The notes under the pieces: model-generated
Told to the model about the DNA's origin: nothing
The model's input: only the letters and a program-made list of their open reading frames with translations
The model's database searches: none
In this document: positions 47,836 through 57,264 of the stretch, piece after piece
How the letters are laid out: each line of letters starts with the position of its first letter
How positions within the stretch are numbered: the stretch's first letter is position 1
NCBI RefSeq assembly: GCF_000027165.1
Contig: NC_013853.1
Span: 1,116,001 to 1,180,000, forward strand
Source of the DNA: Streptococcus mitis B6
Lineage (GTDB): Bacteria; Bacillota; Bacilli; Lactobacillales; Streptococcaceae
Length of the DNA stretch: 64,000 bases
Reading direction: 5' to 3'
Position numbers and translations under genes: made by a program

Positions 47836-49014
47836 TTATGTCTCTTTTTCAAAATGAATCCGAACATATCCGAGAGCTAAGAAAGATAAGGCTACAACTC
47901 CAAGTCCAATAATCAAGAAAGAATAAAGATGGACACTTGGAAGAAAAGTCATCAAACCTGTTGCAATTGGCATAAAAAGTATAGCTAAGGTATAAATCGA
48001 ACTGAGAACTCTTCCCAGATATTCCCCTTCAACCTTGGTTTGTACCTGAGTAAAAAAGTGAATATTGAAAATCGTCATAAAGAGTTCACAAATGAAATTT
48101 CCTGAAAAAGCAAGATAGGAAGGGAGGGTAAATCCCATTATCATCACCCCAAGTCCAGTCAGAGCCAATAAAAACAGAAGCATTTCCATACTGGCTTTAA
48201 TCTTACTAGCTAACAGCGCCCCAACAATAGAACCGATAGCCCCCATAGTTAAAATAGTGGCATAGGCACCTTGAACTCCATAGAGCTGATTTGAAAAGGG
48301 AAGAAGATAATTAAAAGCTGCAAAGAAAAAATTGACACTTGAAGCCATGACTAACAAAAAGAAGATTTCCTTTTGCTTCACAATATAGTGAACTCCCTCC
48401 TTGATATCAGAAAAAATAACTTTGAATGTAAGTTTCTTCTCACCCAAAGTCTTCTCTTCTTTCTTTGGAAGCAAGGCTACTAAGCCAAAAGCGAGAAAAA
48501 AACTAAGGGCATCTAATACCAAGGTAATGCGAAGACTTGCAAATTGTAAAACCAGAAAAGAGAGTACAGGGGAACTCACACTGACAACCTGCATCACCAA
48601 TTCCAAACGAGAATTGTAGAGGACCAGTTCATCCTTCTCTACCAATTCTGTGATAATAGCCTTATTTGCTGGTCTAGAAAAGGCGAAAGCAATAGCCTGA
48701 ACAATATTGGCAACAATCAAAGCTCCAATCATCCAGCTATCATTCCTTATGAAAGAAATAGCCAGACAAAGAATCCCACAAACAAGATCCGTCGCCATTA
48801 AAATCCTACGACGAGAAAAACGGTCTGATATAACTCCACCAAAAGGATTGACGAGAATAGATGTGACGAGTTCAGAAATCTGATACATTCCTAAAACTGT
48901 CTGCCCTAAAGTTCCCATGGAAGCCAACCAGACACTATTTCCATAATCATAGAGCATATTCCCTATCTTGTTAACAGCTCCGCGACTAATCAACTGTACT
49001 GCATAGCGATTCAT
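47836..49014 (-). CDS. Major facilitator superfamily efflux-type transporter
   Basis: A 392-residue MFS protein with about 12 membrane segments and the loop motif GGVISDRFSRRRILMATD between segments 2 and 3, as in the MefA/NreB-type DHA3 exporters. A macrolide, bacteriocin or peptide substrate is possible, but none can be named. It follows the rgg regulator on the same strand, separated by a small hairpin and its own TGATACAAT box, and may be part of the Rgg regulon. AGGAG ribosome site. Confidence 0.88.
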   Translation of the reverse strand: MNRYAVQLISRGAVNKIGNMLYDYGNSVWLASMGTLGQTVLGMYQISELVTSILVNPFGGVISDRFSRRRILMATDLVCGILCLAISFIRNDSWMIGALIVANIVQAIAFAFSRPANKAIITELVEKDELVLYNSRLELVMQVVSVSSPVLSFLVLQFASLRITLVLDALSFFLAFGLVALLPKKEEKTLGEKKLTFKVIFSDIKEGVHYIVKQKEIFFLLVMASSVNFFFAAFNYLLPFSNQLYGVQGAYATILTMGAIGSIVGALLASKIKASMEMLLFLLALTGLGVMIMGFTLPSYLAFSGNFICELFMTIFNIHFFTQVQTKVEGEYLGRVLSSIYTLAILFMPIATGLMTFLPSVHLYSFLIIGLGVVALSFLALGYVRIHFEKET

Positions 49015-49093
49015 AAAAAAACTCCTCTCAAATTTTGAAACTATTGTATCAAAACCGAAAGGAGCTTTTTATTTTTTCCCTTATTTGGGAAAA

Positions 49094-49957
49094 TTAATCT
49101 TTGACAAATTTTTCGTAGTGTTCCTGATAGTAGGCTACTTGCTCAGGAAGACCTAACACATCAAAAATATGCATGGCCTCTTGCATTTGCTTACAACCTT
49201 CTTTACACTGTCCTTTTTGATAGAAGGCAAAGCCTTTTAAATAATGAAAAATATTACGCTCATAAAGCTTAATACCTTTACCAATAATCTTCTCTGTATA
49301 AGCCTCGAAATAACTAGCATTATCAAAAGAAAGATGCTCTAAACAATGTTGATAACAATTGAGGGCCAAAATCAACACTAATCTCTTATGGCGACCAATC
49401 TCTAGGTAAAATTCCTCCCTCTCCATAACTTCTCTACCAATCCGAGTGACATAATCCACATCGTAGAAACTATAGAGGTTACCGAAAAGAATCAACTCAT
49501 ACATGGTCCATTCTTCTGTTTTGAAGAGATAATCTGCTACCTTATCCAAATCATCCTGCTTCATCTCATAACTCGAATCTCTTTGACAAATCAGACCTTG
49601 CATCAAAATCCAGTTCAGCTCAAAATAAAGGGGATTCGTCGAACTCTTAGCCTTTTCAAGTTGTTCCCTTTGAAGCTTTTGAAAACCTACAATATCATTT
49701 GAATAGTAAAGGGGTACAATTTGTCCCATCATAGCAACATGTTCATGATTATGAAAATTCCTTGCCTTGTCCATGAAATTTTCGATTGTGACATGAATGT
49801 TATCCAAAAGCTCAAAGAAACGTGAGACTGCTAGGTCAGACTCCCCAAGCTCAAAGCGAGATAACTGAGAAGTTGAACAGGACCCGCCTGCCGCCTCCTT
49901 TAAAGAATAATTTCCACTTGTCCGAAATTCACGAAATACTTTTCCTAGATTTTCCAT
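49094..49957 (-). CDS. Rgg/GadR/MutR family transcriptional regulator
   Basis: A 287-residue Rgg-type regulator: N-terminal HTH (residues about 5-60, GGSCSTSQLSRFELGESDLAV) and a helical, TPR-like C-terminal region that binds peptides in the family (for example QHCLEHLSF and YLKGFAFYQKGQ). No short hydrophobic pheromone gene was found beside it. It starts 2 nt after the ABC-F stop, so it shares that leaderless transcript, and precedes an MFS exporter that may be its target. Confidence 0.9.
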   Translation of the reverse strand: MENLGKVFREFRTSGNYSLKEAAGGSCSTSQLSRFELGESDLAVSRFFELLDNIHVTIENFMDKARNFHNHEHVAMMGQIVPLYYSNDIVGFQKLQREQLEKAKSSTNPLYFELNWILMQGLICQRDSSYEMKQDDLDKVADYLFKTEEWTMYELILFGNLYSFYDVDYVTRIGREVMEREEFYLEIGRHKRLVLILALNCYQHCLEHLSFDNASYFEAYTEKIIGKGIKLYERNIFHYLKGFAFYQKGQCKEGCKQMQEAMHIFDVLGLPEQVAYYQEHYEKFVKD

Positions 49958-49959
49958 CT

Positions 49960-51861
49960 TTACACCTGTTCTGATAATTCTTCCCACTCAAGCATCGCTT
50001 CTTCCTGACGGTGGCTGATTTTGTCCAGTTCAGCCTGCAATTCCATGAGTTTACCGGCATCGTTTGTCTCCAACATTTGTTTAGAAATGGCTTGACTTTG
50101 ACTTTCTAACTCTTCGATTTCAGTTTCTAGACTTTCGATTTGTCTCATGAGCTTGCGAACTTCTTTTTGGCTTTCTTTCTGGGCTTGATAATCATTGACT
50201 GGGCTCGGTTCTTTTGCTTGATTGCTGGTTGAAGCTCCCTCTGTCTGACTCATTTCTACTTCTGCTTTCTTCTCAACATAGTAGTCATAATCTCCAAGAT
50301 AGAGAGTCGAACCATTCTCAGATAATTCTAAAACATGAGTTGCCACACGATTGATAAAGTAACGGTCGTGGCTGACAAAAAGCAAGGTTCCATCAAAGTC
50401 AATCAAGGCATTTTCCAACACTTCCTTGCTATCAATATCCAAGTGGTTGGTTGGCTCGTCAAGGATCAAAAAGTTGTTGTTTTCCATAGAGAGTTTAGCC
50501 AAAAGCAAACGCGCTTTCTCGCCACCAGACAGCATGCCAACTGATTTTTTAACATCATCTCCTGAGAAAAGGAAGGCACCTAGACGGTTACGGATTTCAA
50601 CTTCTGGTGTCAGTTTAAAATCATTCCAGAGTTCATCCAGTACCGTATTACTTGGTGTCAGCTTGCTTTGCGTCTGGTCATAGTAACCAACCTCAACATT
50701 GGCGCCAAATCTCTTTTCACCCTTGATAAAAGGAATCTGATCCACGATTGATTTGATAAAGGTTGACTTGCCGATTCCATTTGGACCAACGATGGCGACA
50801 GCATTCATCTTACGAAGGTCTAAGTTGATAGGCTCTGACAGTACTTCCCCATCATAGCCAATAGCTGCATTTTCAACAGTCAAAACAACATTACCCGACG
50901 TTTTTTCAGACTGGAAGGTCATATTGGCAGATTTCTTGCCAGCTTCAGGCTTGTCCAAACGCTCCATTTTTTCCAATTGTTTACGGCGAGATTGGGCACG
51001 TTTGGTCGTTGAAGCTCGGACTAGATTACGATTGACAAAGTCTTCTAGAGTAGCAATCTCCTTCTGCTGCTTTTCATAGTTTTTTGCCTCAGTAGCTAGC
51101 TTTTGCTCCTTTAACTCGACAAAACGAGAATAATTACCCACATAGCGATCCAAAGAATGCTTGGTCAAATCTAGCGTAATTGTCGCAACCTTATCCAAGA
51201 AATAACGGTCGTGACTGACAATAATGAGTGCGCCGCTATAGTTTACCAAGTAATTCTCTAGCCAGGCAATGGTTTCAATATCCAAGTGGTTGGTTGGCTC
51301 GTCCAATACCAAGAGATTGGGCTTTTCAAGGAGCATTTTGGCCAGTGCCAAACGAGTATTTTGACCACCTGAAAGCTCAGCAATTTTCATCTTCCACATA
51401 GATTCATCAAACTTGAATCCATTCAAAATCGCTCGAATATCAGTTTCATAAGTGAAACCACCTGCTTGGCGAAAATTCTCAGATAAGCGGTCGTAATCTG
51501 ACATCAGCTTATTCAAATCCTCACCAGACTTTTCTCCCATCTCCAACTCCATCTGACGAAGTTGTTTCTCCGTTCGACGTAAGTCATCAAAGACATGAAG
51601 CATCTCATCGTAGATGGTATTTTCAGACTCAAAACGGCTATCTTGAGCTAGGTAAGACAGAGAAATATCTTTTTTCTTATTGATTTCTCCACTAGTCGGC
51701 TCCTCTTCTCCAACTAAAATCTTCAAAAGAGTAGACTTCCCTGCACCATTTTTCCCAACAAGTGCAATCCGATCTCGTTCATCAACCTGTAGGTTGATAT
51801 TATCAAAAAGAACCTCTCCTGCAAAAGAACGTTCAATTTTATTAGCTTGTAAAATAATCAT
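49960..51861 (-). CDS. ABC-F family ATP-binding protein
   Basis: A 633-residue soluble protein with two ABC domains and no membrane segments: Walker A GKNGAGKST and GPNGIGKST, signatures LSGGQNTR and LSGGEKAR, Walker B LLVLDEPTNHLD and FLILDEPTNHLD, an interdomain linker rich in Lys/Arg/Gln, and a C-terminal coiled coil (about 560-630). ABC-F proteins of this type act on ribosomes; sub-type resembles YdiF/Uup-like housekeeping members rather than known resistance proteins. ATG 51861 lies 6 nt after TATACT with no Shine-Dalgarno. Confidence 0.92.
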   Translation of the reverse strand: MIILQANKIERSFAGEVLFDNINLQVDERDRIALVGKNGAGKSTLLKILVGEEEPTSGEINKKKDISLSYLAQDSRFESENTIYDEMLHVFDDLRRTEKQLRQMELEMGEKSGEDLNKLMSDYDRLSENFRQAGGFTYETDIRAILNGFKFDESMWKMKIAELSGGQNTRLALAKMLLEKPNLLVLDEPTNHLDIETIAWLENYLVNYSGALIIVSHDRYFLDKVATITLDLTKHSLDRYVGNYSRFVELKEQKLATEAKNYEKQQKEIATLEDFVNRNLVRASTTKRAQSRRKQLEKMERLDKPEAGKKSANMTFQSEKTSGNVVLTVENAAIGYDGEVLSEPINLDLRKMNAVAIVGPNGIGKSTFIKSIVDQIPFIKGEKRFGANVEVGYYDQTQSKLTPSNTVLDELWNDFKLTPEVEIRNRLGAFLFSGDDVKKSVGMLSGGEKARLLLAKLSMENNNFLILDEPTNHLDIDSKEVLENALIDFDGTLLFVSHDRYFINRVATHVLELSENGSTLYLGDYDYYVEKKAEVEMSQTEGASTSNQAKEPSPVNDYQAQKESQKEVRKLMRQIESLETEIEELESQSQAISKQMLETNDAGKLMELQAELDKISHRQEEAMLEWEELSEQV

Positions 51862-51867
51862 ACAAGT

Positions 51868-51876
51868 AGTATAGCA
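51868..51876 (-). promoter_or_regulatory. Leaderless promoter of the ABC-F gene
   Basis: Minus strand TGCTATACT, then ACTTGT, then ATG. Identical box to that of gtrA. Confidence 0.75.
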
Positions 51877-52014
51877 TGTTTCCCTAAGGCATTCAAGACT
51901 TGATAAACCGGCATATGACACTACTTTTCTGAAAATTATGCTACCGTTTTACTAAAACGCTAAAAAGTGCTATAATGTAAACGATTAAAACAATTTACAA
52001 AAAGGAGAATTTCA

Positions 52015-53733
52015 ATGTCTTACCAAGAAAATTACCAGAAATGGGTTGATTTTGCGGATCTTCCTGACTATCTTCGTCAAGATTTGGAAAATATGAACGA
52101 AAAAACTAAGGAAGATGCCTTCTATACAAATCTTGAATTTGGTACTGCAGGTATGCGTGGCTTGATTGGTGCTGGTACAAACCGCATCAACATCTACGTT
52201 GTTCGCCAAGCTACTGAAGGATTGGCTCGTTTGATTGAGTCAAAAGGTGGAAATGAAAAAGAACGTGGTGTAGCAATTGCCTACGATAGCCGTCACTTCT
52301 CACCTGAGTTTGCCTTTGAATCTGCAGCAGTTCTTGCTAAACACGGCATCAAATCTTACGTATTTGAAAGCCTTCGTCCAACTCCAGAACTATCATTTGC
52401 AGTTCGTCACCTCAACTGTTTCGCAGGTATCATGGTCACAGCCAGCCACAACCCTGCTCCATTTAACGGTTACAAGGTTTACGGTGAAGACGGTGGACAA
52501 ATGCCTCCACACGACGCGGACGCTTTGACTACTTATATCCGTGCAATCGAAAATCCATTTGCAGTTGAAGTTGCTGATGTCGAAGCTGAAAAAGCTTCTG
52601 GCTTGATTGAAGTTATCGGCGAAGCTGTTGACGTAGAATACCTCAAAGAAGTTAAGGACGTTAACATCAACCCAGCCTTGATTGAAGAATTCGGTAAAGA
52701 CATGAAAATTGTCTACACACCACTTCATGGTACTGGTGAGATGTTGGCTCGTCGTGCTCTTGCCCAAGCAGGATTTGACTCTGTTCAAGTCGTTGAAGCG
52801 CAAGCAACTGCTGACCCTGACTTCTCAACTGTAAAATCTCCAAACCCAGAAAGCCAAGCAGCCTTTGCTCTTGCTGAAGAACTTGGTCGTCAAGTTGGTG
52901 CAGACGTTCTTGTGGCAACTGACCCTGATGCTGACCGTGTTGGTGTTGAAGTCCTTCAAAAAGATGGTAGCTACCTCAACCTTTCAGGTAACCAAATCGG
53001 TGCTATCATGGCTAAATACATCTTGGAAGCCCACAAAAACGCTGGAACTCTTCCAGAAAACGCAGCTCTTTGCAAATCGATCGTATCAACTGACTTGGTA
53101 ACGAAAATTGCTGAAAGCTACGGCGCAACCATGTTCAACGTTTTGACAGGTTTCAAATTTATCGCTGAGAAAATCCAAGAATTCGAAGAACAACACAATC
53201 ACACATACATGATGGGATTTGAAGAAAGCTTCGGTTACTTGATTAAACCATTCGTACGTGATAAAGACGCTATTCAAGCCGTTCTTGTCGTTGCTGAACT
53301 TGCTGCCTACTACCGTTCACGCGGTTTGACACTTGCTGATGGTATCGAAGAAATTTACAAAGAGTACGGCTACTACGCAGAAAAGACTATCTCTGTTACC
53401 CTTTCAGGTGTCGATGGTGCTGAACAAATCAAAGCGATTATGGCTAAATTCCGTAACAATGCTCCAAAAGAATGGAATGCAACAGCTATCACTGTCGTAG
53501 AAGACTTCAAGGCACAAACTGCTACTGCTGCTGACGGAACTGTTACAAACTTGACAACTCCTCCAAGTGATGTGTTGAAATATACACTTGCTGACGGTTC
53601 ATGGATTGCCGTTCGCCCATCAGGTACAGAACCAAAAATCAAGTTCTACATTGCAGTTGTAGGTGAAACCAACGAAGAATCACAAGCTAAAATTGCTAAC
53701 ATCGAAGCAGAAATCAATGCTTTTGTAAAATAA
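52015..53733 (+). CDS. pgm: Alpha-phosphoglucomutase
   Basis: A 572-residue phosphohexomutase interconverting glucose-6-P and glucose-1-P, feeding glycogen, capsule and teichoic acid precursors. Phosphoserine loop VTASHNP (Ser144), metal loop ATDPDADRVG, sugar loop GFEESFGYL and the C-terminal phosphate loop RPSGTEPKIKFY are all in place. AAAGGAG ribosome site; codon use is highly biased. Links functionally to the glg genes although 10 kb away. Confidence 0.97.
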   Translation: MSYQENYQKWVDFADLPDYLRQDLENMNEKTKEDAFYTNLEFGTAGMRGLIGAGTNRINIYVVRQATEGLARLIESKGGNEKERGVAIAYDSRHFSPEFAFESAAVLAKHGIKSYVFESLRPTPELSFAVRHLNCFAGIMVTASHNPAPFNGYKVYGEDGGQMPPHDADALTTYIRAIENPFAVEVADVEAEKASGLIEVIGEAVDVEYLKEVKDVNINPALIEEFGKDMKIVYTPLHGTGEMLARRALAQAGFDSVQVVEAQATADPDFSTVKSPNPESQAAFALAEELGRQVGADVLVATDPDADRVGVEVLQKDGSYLNLSGNQIGAIMAKYILEAHKNAGTLPENAALCKSIVSTDLVTKIAESYGATMFNVLTGFKFIAEKIQEFEEQHNHTYMMGFEESFGYLIKPFVRDKDAIQAVLVVAELAAYYRSRGLTLADGIEEIYKEYGYYAEKTISVTLSGVDGAEQIKAIMAKFRNNAPKEWNATAITVVEDFKAQTATAADGTVTNLTTPPSDVLKYTLADGSWIAVRPSGTEPKIKFYIAVVGETNEESQAKIANIEAEINAFVK

Positions 53734-53743
53734 AATCCTATTA

Positions 53744-53775
53744 AAGATGAGACAAATCAATCTCATCTTTTTTTC
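53744..53775 (+). terminator. pgm terminator
   Basis: AAAGATGAGA/TCTCATCTTT stem with a 7-nt loop and T7. Confidence 0.87.
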
Positions 53776-53844
53776 GTATCAAATCTAAGCAATTTTAGAA
53801 ACTTTATGGCATACTAGACATATCAATGAAAGCGAGGTAATCTC

Positions 53845-54192
53845 ATGGAACAATTTTTAGATAATATCAAAGACCTTGAAGTCACTACAGTTGCGCGTGC
53901 GCAAGAAGCTCTTGATAATAAAGAAACTGCAACTTTCTTTATCGGTCGCAAAACTTGCCCTTACTGCCGTAAATTTGCAGGTACTTTGGCAGGTGTCGTA
54001 GCTGAAACTAAAGCTAACATCTACTTCATCAATAGTGAAGAACCAAGCCAACTCAATGAGTTGCAAGCATTCCGCTCACGCTATGGAATCCCAACTGTAC
54101 CAGGCTTTGTTCACGTTGCAGATGGACAAATCAATGTCCGTTGCGACTCTTCAATGTCAGCACAAGAAATCAAAGACTTCGCAGGATTGTAA
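53845..54192 (+). CDS. bta: Thioredoxin-like protein (bacteriocin transport accessory type)
   Basis: A 115-residue thioredoxin-fold protein with active site CPYC (Cys38, Cys41) and cis-proline IPTVPG. Pneumococcal homologues are named Bta, bacteriocin transport accessory protein, because related genes occur in bacteriocin loci; no bacteriocin genes are here, so a general thiol-redox role is as likely. Own GAGG-type ribosome site (GCGAGGTAATCTC). Converges on vicX. Confidence 0.87.
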   Translation: MEQFLDNIKDLEVTTVARAQEALDNKETATFFIGRKTCPYCRKFAGTLAGVVAETKANIYFINSEEPSQLNELQAFRSRYGIPTVPGFVHVADGQINVRCDSSMSAQEIKDFAGL

Positions 54193-54197
54193 AAGAT

Positions 54198-54230
54198 ATA
54201 AAAAAGAAGGCACTTGCCTTCTTTTTTATA
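54198..54230. terminator. Bidirectional terminator between bta and vicX
   Basis: AAAAAAGAAGGCA/TGCCTTCTTTTTT stem, overlapping the end of vicX. Confidence 0.85.
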
Positions 54231-55035
54231 TATCTGTCAATGGTGTTGCGGTATCCGGTGAGGTATCATAAACCTTAAAGTCTACTCCAACTCCCAGATC
54301 AGCTTGTGCTAGCTGATTGACCATGGTCATATGAGCCAGTTCCTTGATATTGTTCTCCTTAGATAAATGCCCAAGATAGATTTTTTTAGTGCGGTTTCCT
54401 AAGGTACGAATCATGGCCTCAGCACCGTCCTCGTTAGAAAGGTGACCGAGGTCAGATAGGATTCGTTGTTTGAGTCGCCAAGCGTAAGAACCTGCTCGCA
54501 AAATCTCTACATCATGATTGGACTCGATAAGATAACCATCCGCATTTTCGACAATCCCTGCCATACGGTCACTAACATAACCTGTATCAGTCAGTATGAC
54601 AAAACTCTTATCATCCTTCATAAAGCGATAAAACTGAGGTGCGACTGCATCATGGCTAACACCAAAACTCTCGATGTCGATATCTCCAAAGGTTTTAGTT
54701 TTGCCCATTTCAAAGATATGCTTTTGCGAAGAATCCACCTTGCCAAGATACTTGCTATTTTCCATAGCCTGCCAGGTCTTTTCATTGGCATAAAGATCCA
54801 TACCATACTTGCGAGCCAAAACGCCTACTCCATGGATATGATCTGAATGCTCATGGGTAATCAAGATAGCATCCAAATCTTCTGGCTTGCGATTAATTTC
54901 AGCAAGTAGGCTGGTGATTTTTTTGCCTGACAAGCCTGCATCCACTAAAAGTTTCTTTTTTGGGGTTTCCAGATAAAAGGAATTTCCACTGGAACCCGAC
55001 GCTAAAATACTGTATTTAAAGCCTGTTTCACTCAT
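54226..55035 (-). CDS. vicX: VicX metallo-beta-lactamase fold protein (YycJ/WalJ)
   Basis: A 269-residue metal hydrolase of the WalJ family, third gene of vicRKX. Metal-binding ITHEHSDHIHGV (HxHxDH) near residue 60, later TDTGYVS and ESNHD, and the closing LGHLSKENN. Family members are thought to be nucleases or cyclic-dinucleotide-related hydrolases affecting wall regulation; exact role unknown. Starts 1 nt after vicK. Confidence 0.95.
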   Translation of the reverse strand: MSETGFKYSILASGSSGNSFYLETPKKKLLVDAGLSGKKITSLLAEINRKPEDLDAILITHEHSDHIHGVGVLARKYGMDLYANEKTWQAMENSKYLGKVDSSQKHIFEMGKTKTFGDIDIESFGVSHDAVAPQFYRFMKDDKSFVILTDTGYVSDRMAGIVENADGYLIESNHDVEILRAGSYAWRLKQRILSDLGHLSNEDGAEAMIRTLGNRTKKIYLGHLSKENNIKELAHMTMVNQLAQADLGVGVDFKVYDTSPDTATPLTDI

Positions 55036-55036
55036 T

Positions 55037-56386
55037 CTAGTCTTCTACTTCGTCCTCCCATACTTCTTCTTTCACTGCATCCTTATCATAAGGGAGTACA
55101 ATGGTGAAGGTTGATCCCTTACCATATTCACTCTTGGCCCAAATAAAACCATTATGTTGTTTGATAATCTCTTTAGCAATAGCTAGTCCTAAACCAGTAC
55201 CTCCTTGGGCACGACTTCTAGCACGATCCACACGATAAAAACGGTCAAAAATACGTGGTAAATCCTGCTTAGGAATACCCAATCCTTGGTCTGAAATAGA
55301 TAAAATCATCTGATCATCAGTCGTCTTCATGGTCACTGTGATTTTTCCACCATCTGGCGAATACTTGATGGCATTGTTAAGAATATTATCAATCACCTGT
55401 GTCATCTTATCTGTATCTATCTCTATCCAGACTGAGGTAATTGGGTAATCTCTCACCAGTTCGTATTTCTTCTCTTCATCCTGCCCTCTTATCTGATCAA
55501 AACGGTTGAGGATAAAGGTAATAAAAGCAGTAAAGTTAATCAATTCCACATCTAGGTGACTGGTTGCATTATCAATACGTGAAAGATGAAGAAGGTCTGT
55601 TACCATCCTCATCATACGGTTGGTTTCATCTAGAGATACTTTAATAAAGTCTGGAGCGACAGGTTCTGACAAGGCACCCTCGTCCAAAGCTTCAAGATAG
55701 GATTTTACACTAGTTAGGGGCGTCCGTAGCTCATGACTAACGTTAGAAACAAAGAGTCTTCGTTCGCGCTCTTCCTTCTCCTGCTCCGTCGTATCGTGTA
55801 AAACTGCAACCAGACCAGAAATGAAGCCTGATTCTCGACGAACCAAGGCAAAGCGTACACGAAGGCTCAGATATTCACCATTGGCATCCTGAGAATCAAT
55901 CATGAGTTCAGGAATTTGGGTAATCAAATCACGAAGTTCATACTCATCTACAATCTCAAGCAATTCTAGAATACTTTTATTAAGAACATCTTCCTTCTGA
56001 ACGCCTAGCTGTTTCTTAGCCATGTCATTAATCATGGTAATCTGGCCACGACGATTGGTAGCAAGGACACCATCTGTCATGTATGAGAGGATACTATTCA
56101 ATCGTTTACTCTCTTGTTCCAGATTTTCTTGAGTCAAGCGAATTACTTCTGATAAATCATTGAGATTATTGGTAATATTAGTGATTTCAGAACTTCCCTG
56201 CATATCCAATACCTGAGAATAATCTCCTGTAATCAGGTCTTTAACTTTTTGGTTAATCTGCTTCAACCGAATATTATCCCGACGATTTTCTAGTAAAAGC
56301 AAGGTCACCACTAAAATAAAGCCAAGTAGAATAAGGATAAAGATAGAATCACTGGTTAAAACGGTATCTTTTATTAATTTAATCAT
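55037..56386 (-). CDS. vicK: Sensor histidine kinase VicK (WalK)
   Basis: A 449-residue kinase/phosphatase controlling cell-wall hydrolases with VicR. One N-terminal membrane segment (about 12-32), without the second segment and outside domain of Bacillus WalK, as usual in streptococci. Then HAMP (about 35-85), PAS (about 95-200), DHp with phospho-His218 in SHELRTPL, and the ATP-binding domain with [14 protein letters not shown] (N box), DQGLGIP and GTGLGLAI. Overlaps vicR by 8 nt. Confidence 0.97.
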   Translation of the reverse strand: MIKLIKDTVLTSDSIFILILLGFILVVTLLLLENRRDNIRLKQINQKVKDLITGDYSQVLDMQGSSEITNITNNLNDLSEVIRLTQENLEQESKRLNSILSYMTDGVLATNRRGQITMINDMAKKQLGVQKEDVLNKSILELLEIVDEYELRDLITQIPELMIDSQDANGEYLSLRVRFALVRRESGFISGLVAVLHDTTEQEKEERERRLFVSNVSHELRTPLTSVKSYLEALDEGALSEPVAPDFIKVSLDETNRMMRMVTDLLHLSRIDNATSHLDVELINFTAFITFILNRFDQIRGQDEEKKYELVRDYPITSVWIEIDTDKMTQVIDNILNNAIKYSPDGGKITVTMKTTDDQMILSISDQGLGIPKQDLPRIFDRFYRVDRARSRAQGGTGLGLAIAKEIIKQHNGFIWAKSEYGKGSTFTIVLPYDKDAVKEEVWEDEVED

Positions 56387-57086
56387 TATTTCTCATATAA
56401 TAACCAACACCGCGACGTGTTAGAATATACTCAGGACGACTTGGTGTATCTTCAATCTTCTCACGTAAACGTCTGATAGTCACGTCAACTGTTCGAACAT
56501 CACCGAAATAATCATAACCCCAGACCGTTTCAAGCAAGTGTTCACGCGTAATAACTTGACCTATATGAGAAGCCAAATGATACAAGAGTTCAAATTCACG
56601 GTGGGTTAGATCTAGTTCTTCACCGTATTTCTTAGCTACATAGGCATCTGGAACAATCTCCAAGTCCCCAAATTGCAAGGGTTGGGTTTTCTTTTCATCT
56701 GATTCTTGATTATCTACAGAAACCAAGTCCGTGCGACGAAGAAGAGCTTTAACACGCGCCTGCAACTCACGATTTGAGAAGGGTTTGGTTACATAGTCAT
56801 CCGCCCCAAGCTCTAAACCGATAACCTTATCAAATTCGGTATCTTTAGCAGAAAGCATGATAATAGGTACACTACTAGTCTTGCGAATAGTCTTAGCAAC
56901 TTCTAAACCATCAATTTCCGGCAGCATCAAATCCAGAATAATAATATCTGGTTGCTCTGCTTCAAATTGCTCTAGTGCTTCACGACCGTTAAAAGCAGTT
57001 ACAACCTCGTAACCTTCCTTGGTCATATTAAACTTGATAATATCCGAGATTGGTTTTTCATCATCTACAATTAATATTTTTTTCAT
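56379..57086 (-). CDS. vicR: Response regulator VicR (WalR/YycF)
   Basis: Essential OmpR-family regulator of peptidoglycan hydrolase genes such as pcsB. 235 residues: receiver domain with acidic pocket VDDEKP and phospho-Asp in [10 protein letters not shown] (about residue 52), conserved Lys in [12 protein letters not shown]-terminal winged helix with [18 protein letters not shown] and the terminal [11 protein letters not shown] 57086 with AAAGGTG is the start; a promoter TGGTATAAT lies just upstream (57108-57116). Confidence 0.97.
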   Translation of the reverse strand: MKKILIVDDEKPISDIIKFNMTKEGYEVVTAFNGREALEQFEAEQPDIIILDLMLPEIDGLEVAKTIRKTSSVPIIMLSAKDTEFDKVIGLELGADDYVTKPFSNRELQARVKALLRRTDLVSVDNQESDEKKTQPLQFGDLEIVPDAYVAKKYGEELDLTHREFELLYHLASHIGQVITREHLLETVWGYDYFGDVRTVDVTIRRLREKIEDTPSRPEYILTRRGVGYYMRNND

Positions 57087-57107
57087 TTGTTCACCTTTTT
57101 CTCTACT

Positions 57108-57116
57108 ATTATACCA
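57108..57116 (-). promoter_or_regulatory. vicRKX promoter (extended -10)
   Basis: Minus strand TGGTATAAT, about 21 nt before the vicR ATG, giving a short leader that includes the AAAGGTG ribosome site. Confidence 0.7.
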
Positions 57117-57160
57117 AAAAAATAGCAAGAAGACATAATAGCTAGTCTTTGCTACTGTCT

Positions 57161-57264
57161 AATACTCTTCGAAAATCAAATTCAAACCGCGTCAACGTCG
57201 CCTTGCCGTACTCAAGTACAGCCTGCGGCTAGTTTCCTAGTTTGCTCTTTGATTTTCATTGAGT
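57161..57264. repeat. BOX element 2 (short A-C form)
   Basis: AATACTCTTCGAAAATC at one end and GATTTTCATTGAGT at the other, with CCTTGCCGTA and GCCTGCGGCTAG between, and no boxB. About 104 bp. It overlaps the 3' end of mutY and supplies its last 16 codons and stop. Confidence 0.9.

Noticed and set aside
49015..49093. Short hydrophobic peptide (SHP) gene beside rgg
   Set aside because: No start with signal-like peptide of 20-30 residues in either strand here; only a small hairpin and a promoter are visible.
53820..53845. bta considered for the leaderless group because of CATACT upstream
   Set aside because: The box is 24 nt from the true ATG, which has a GCGAGG ribosome site.
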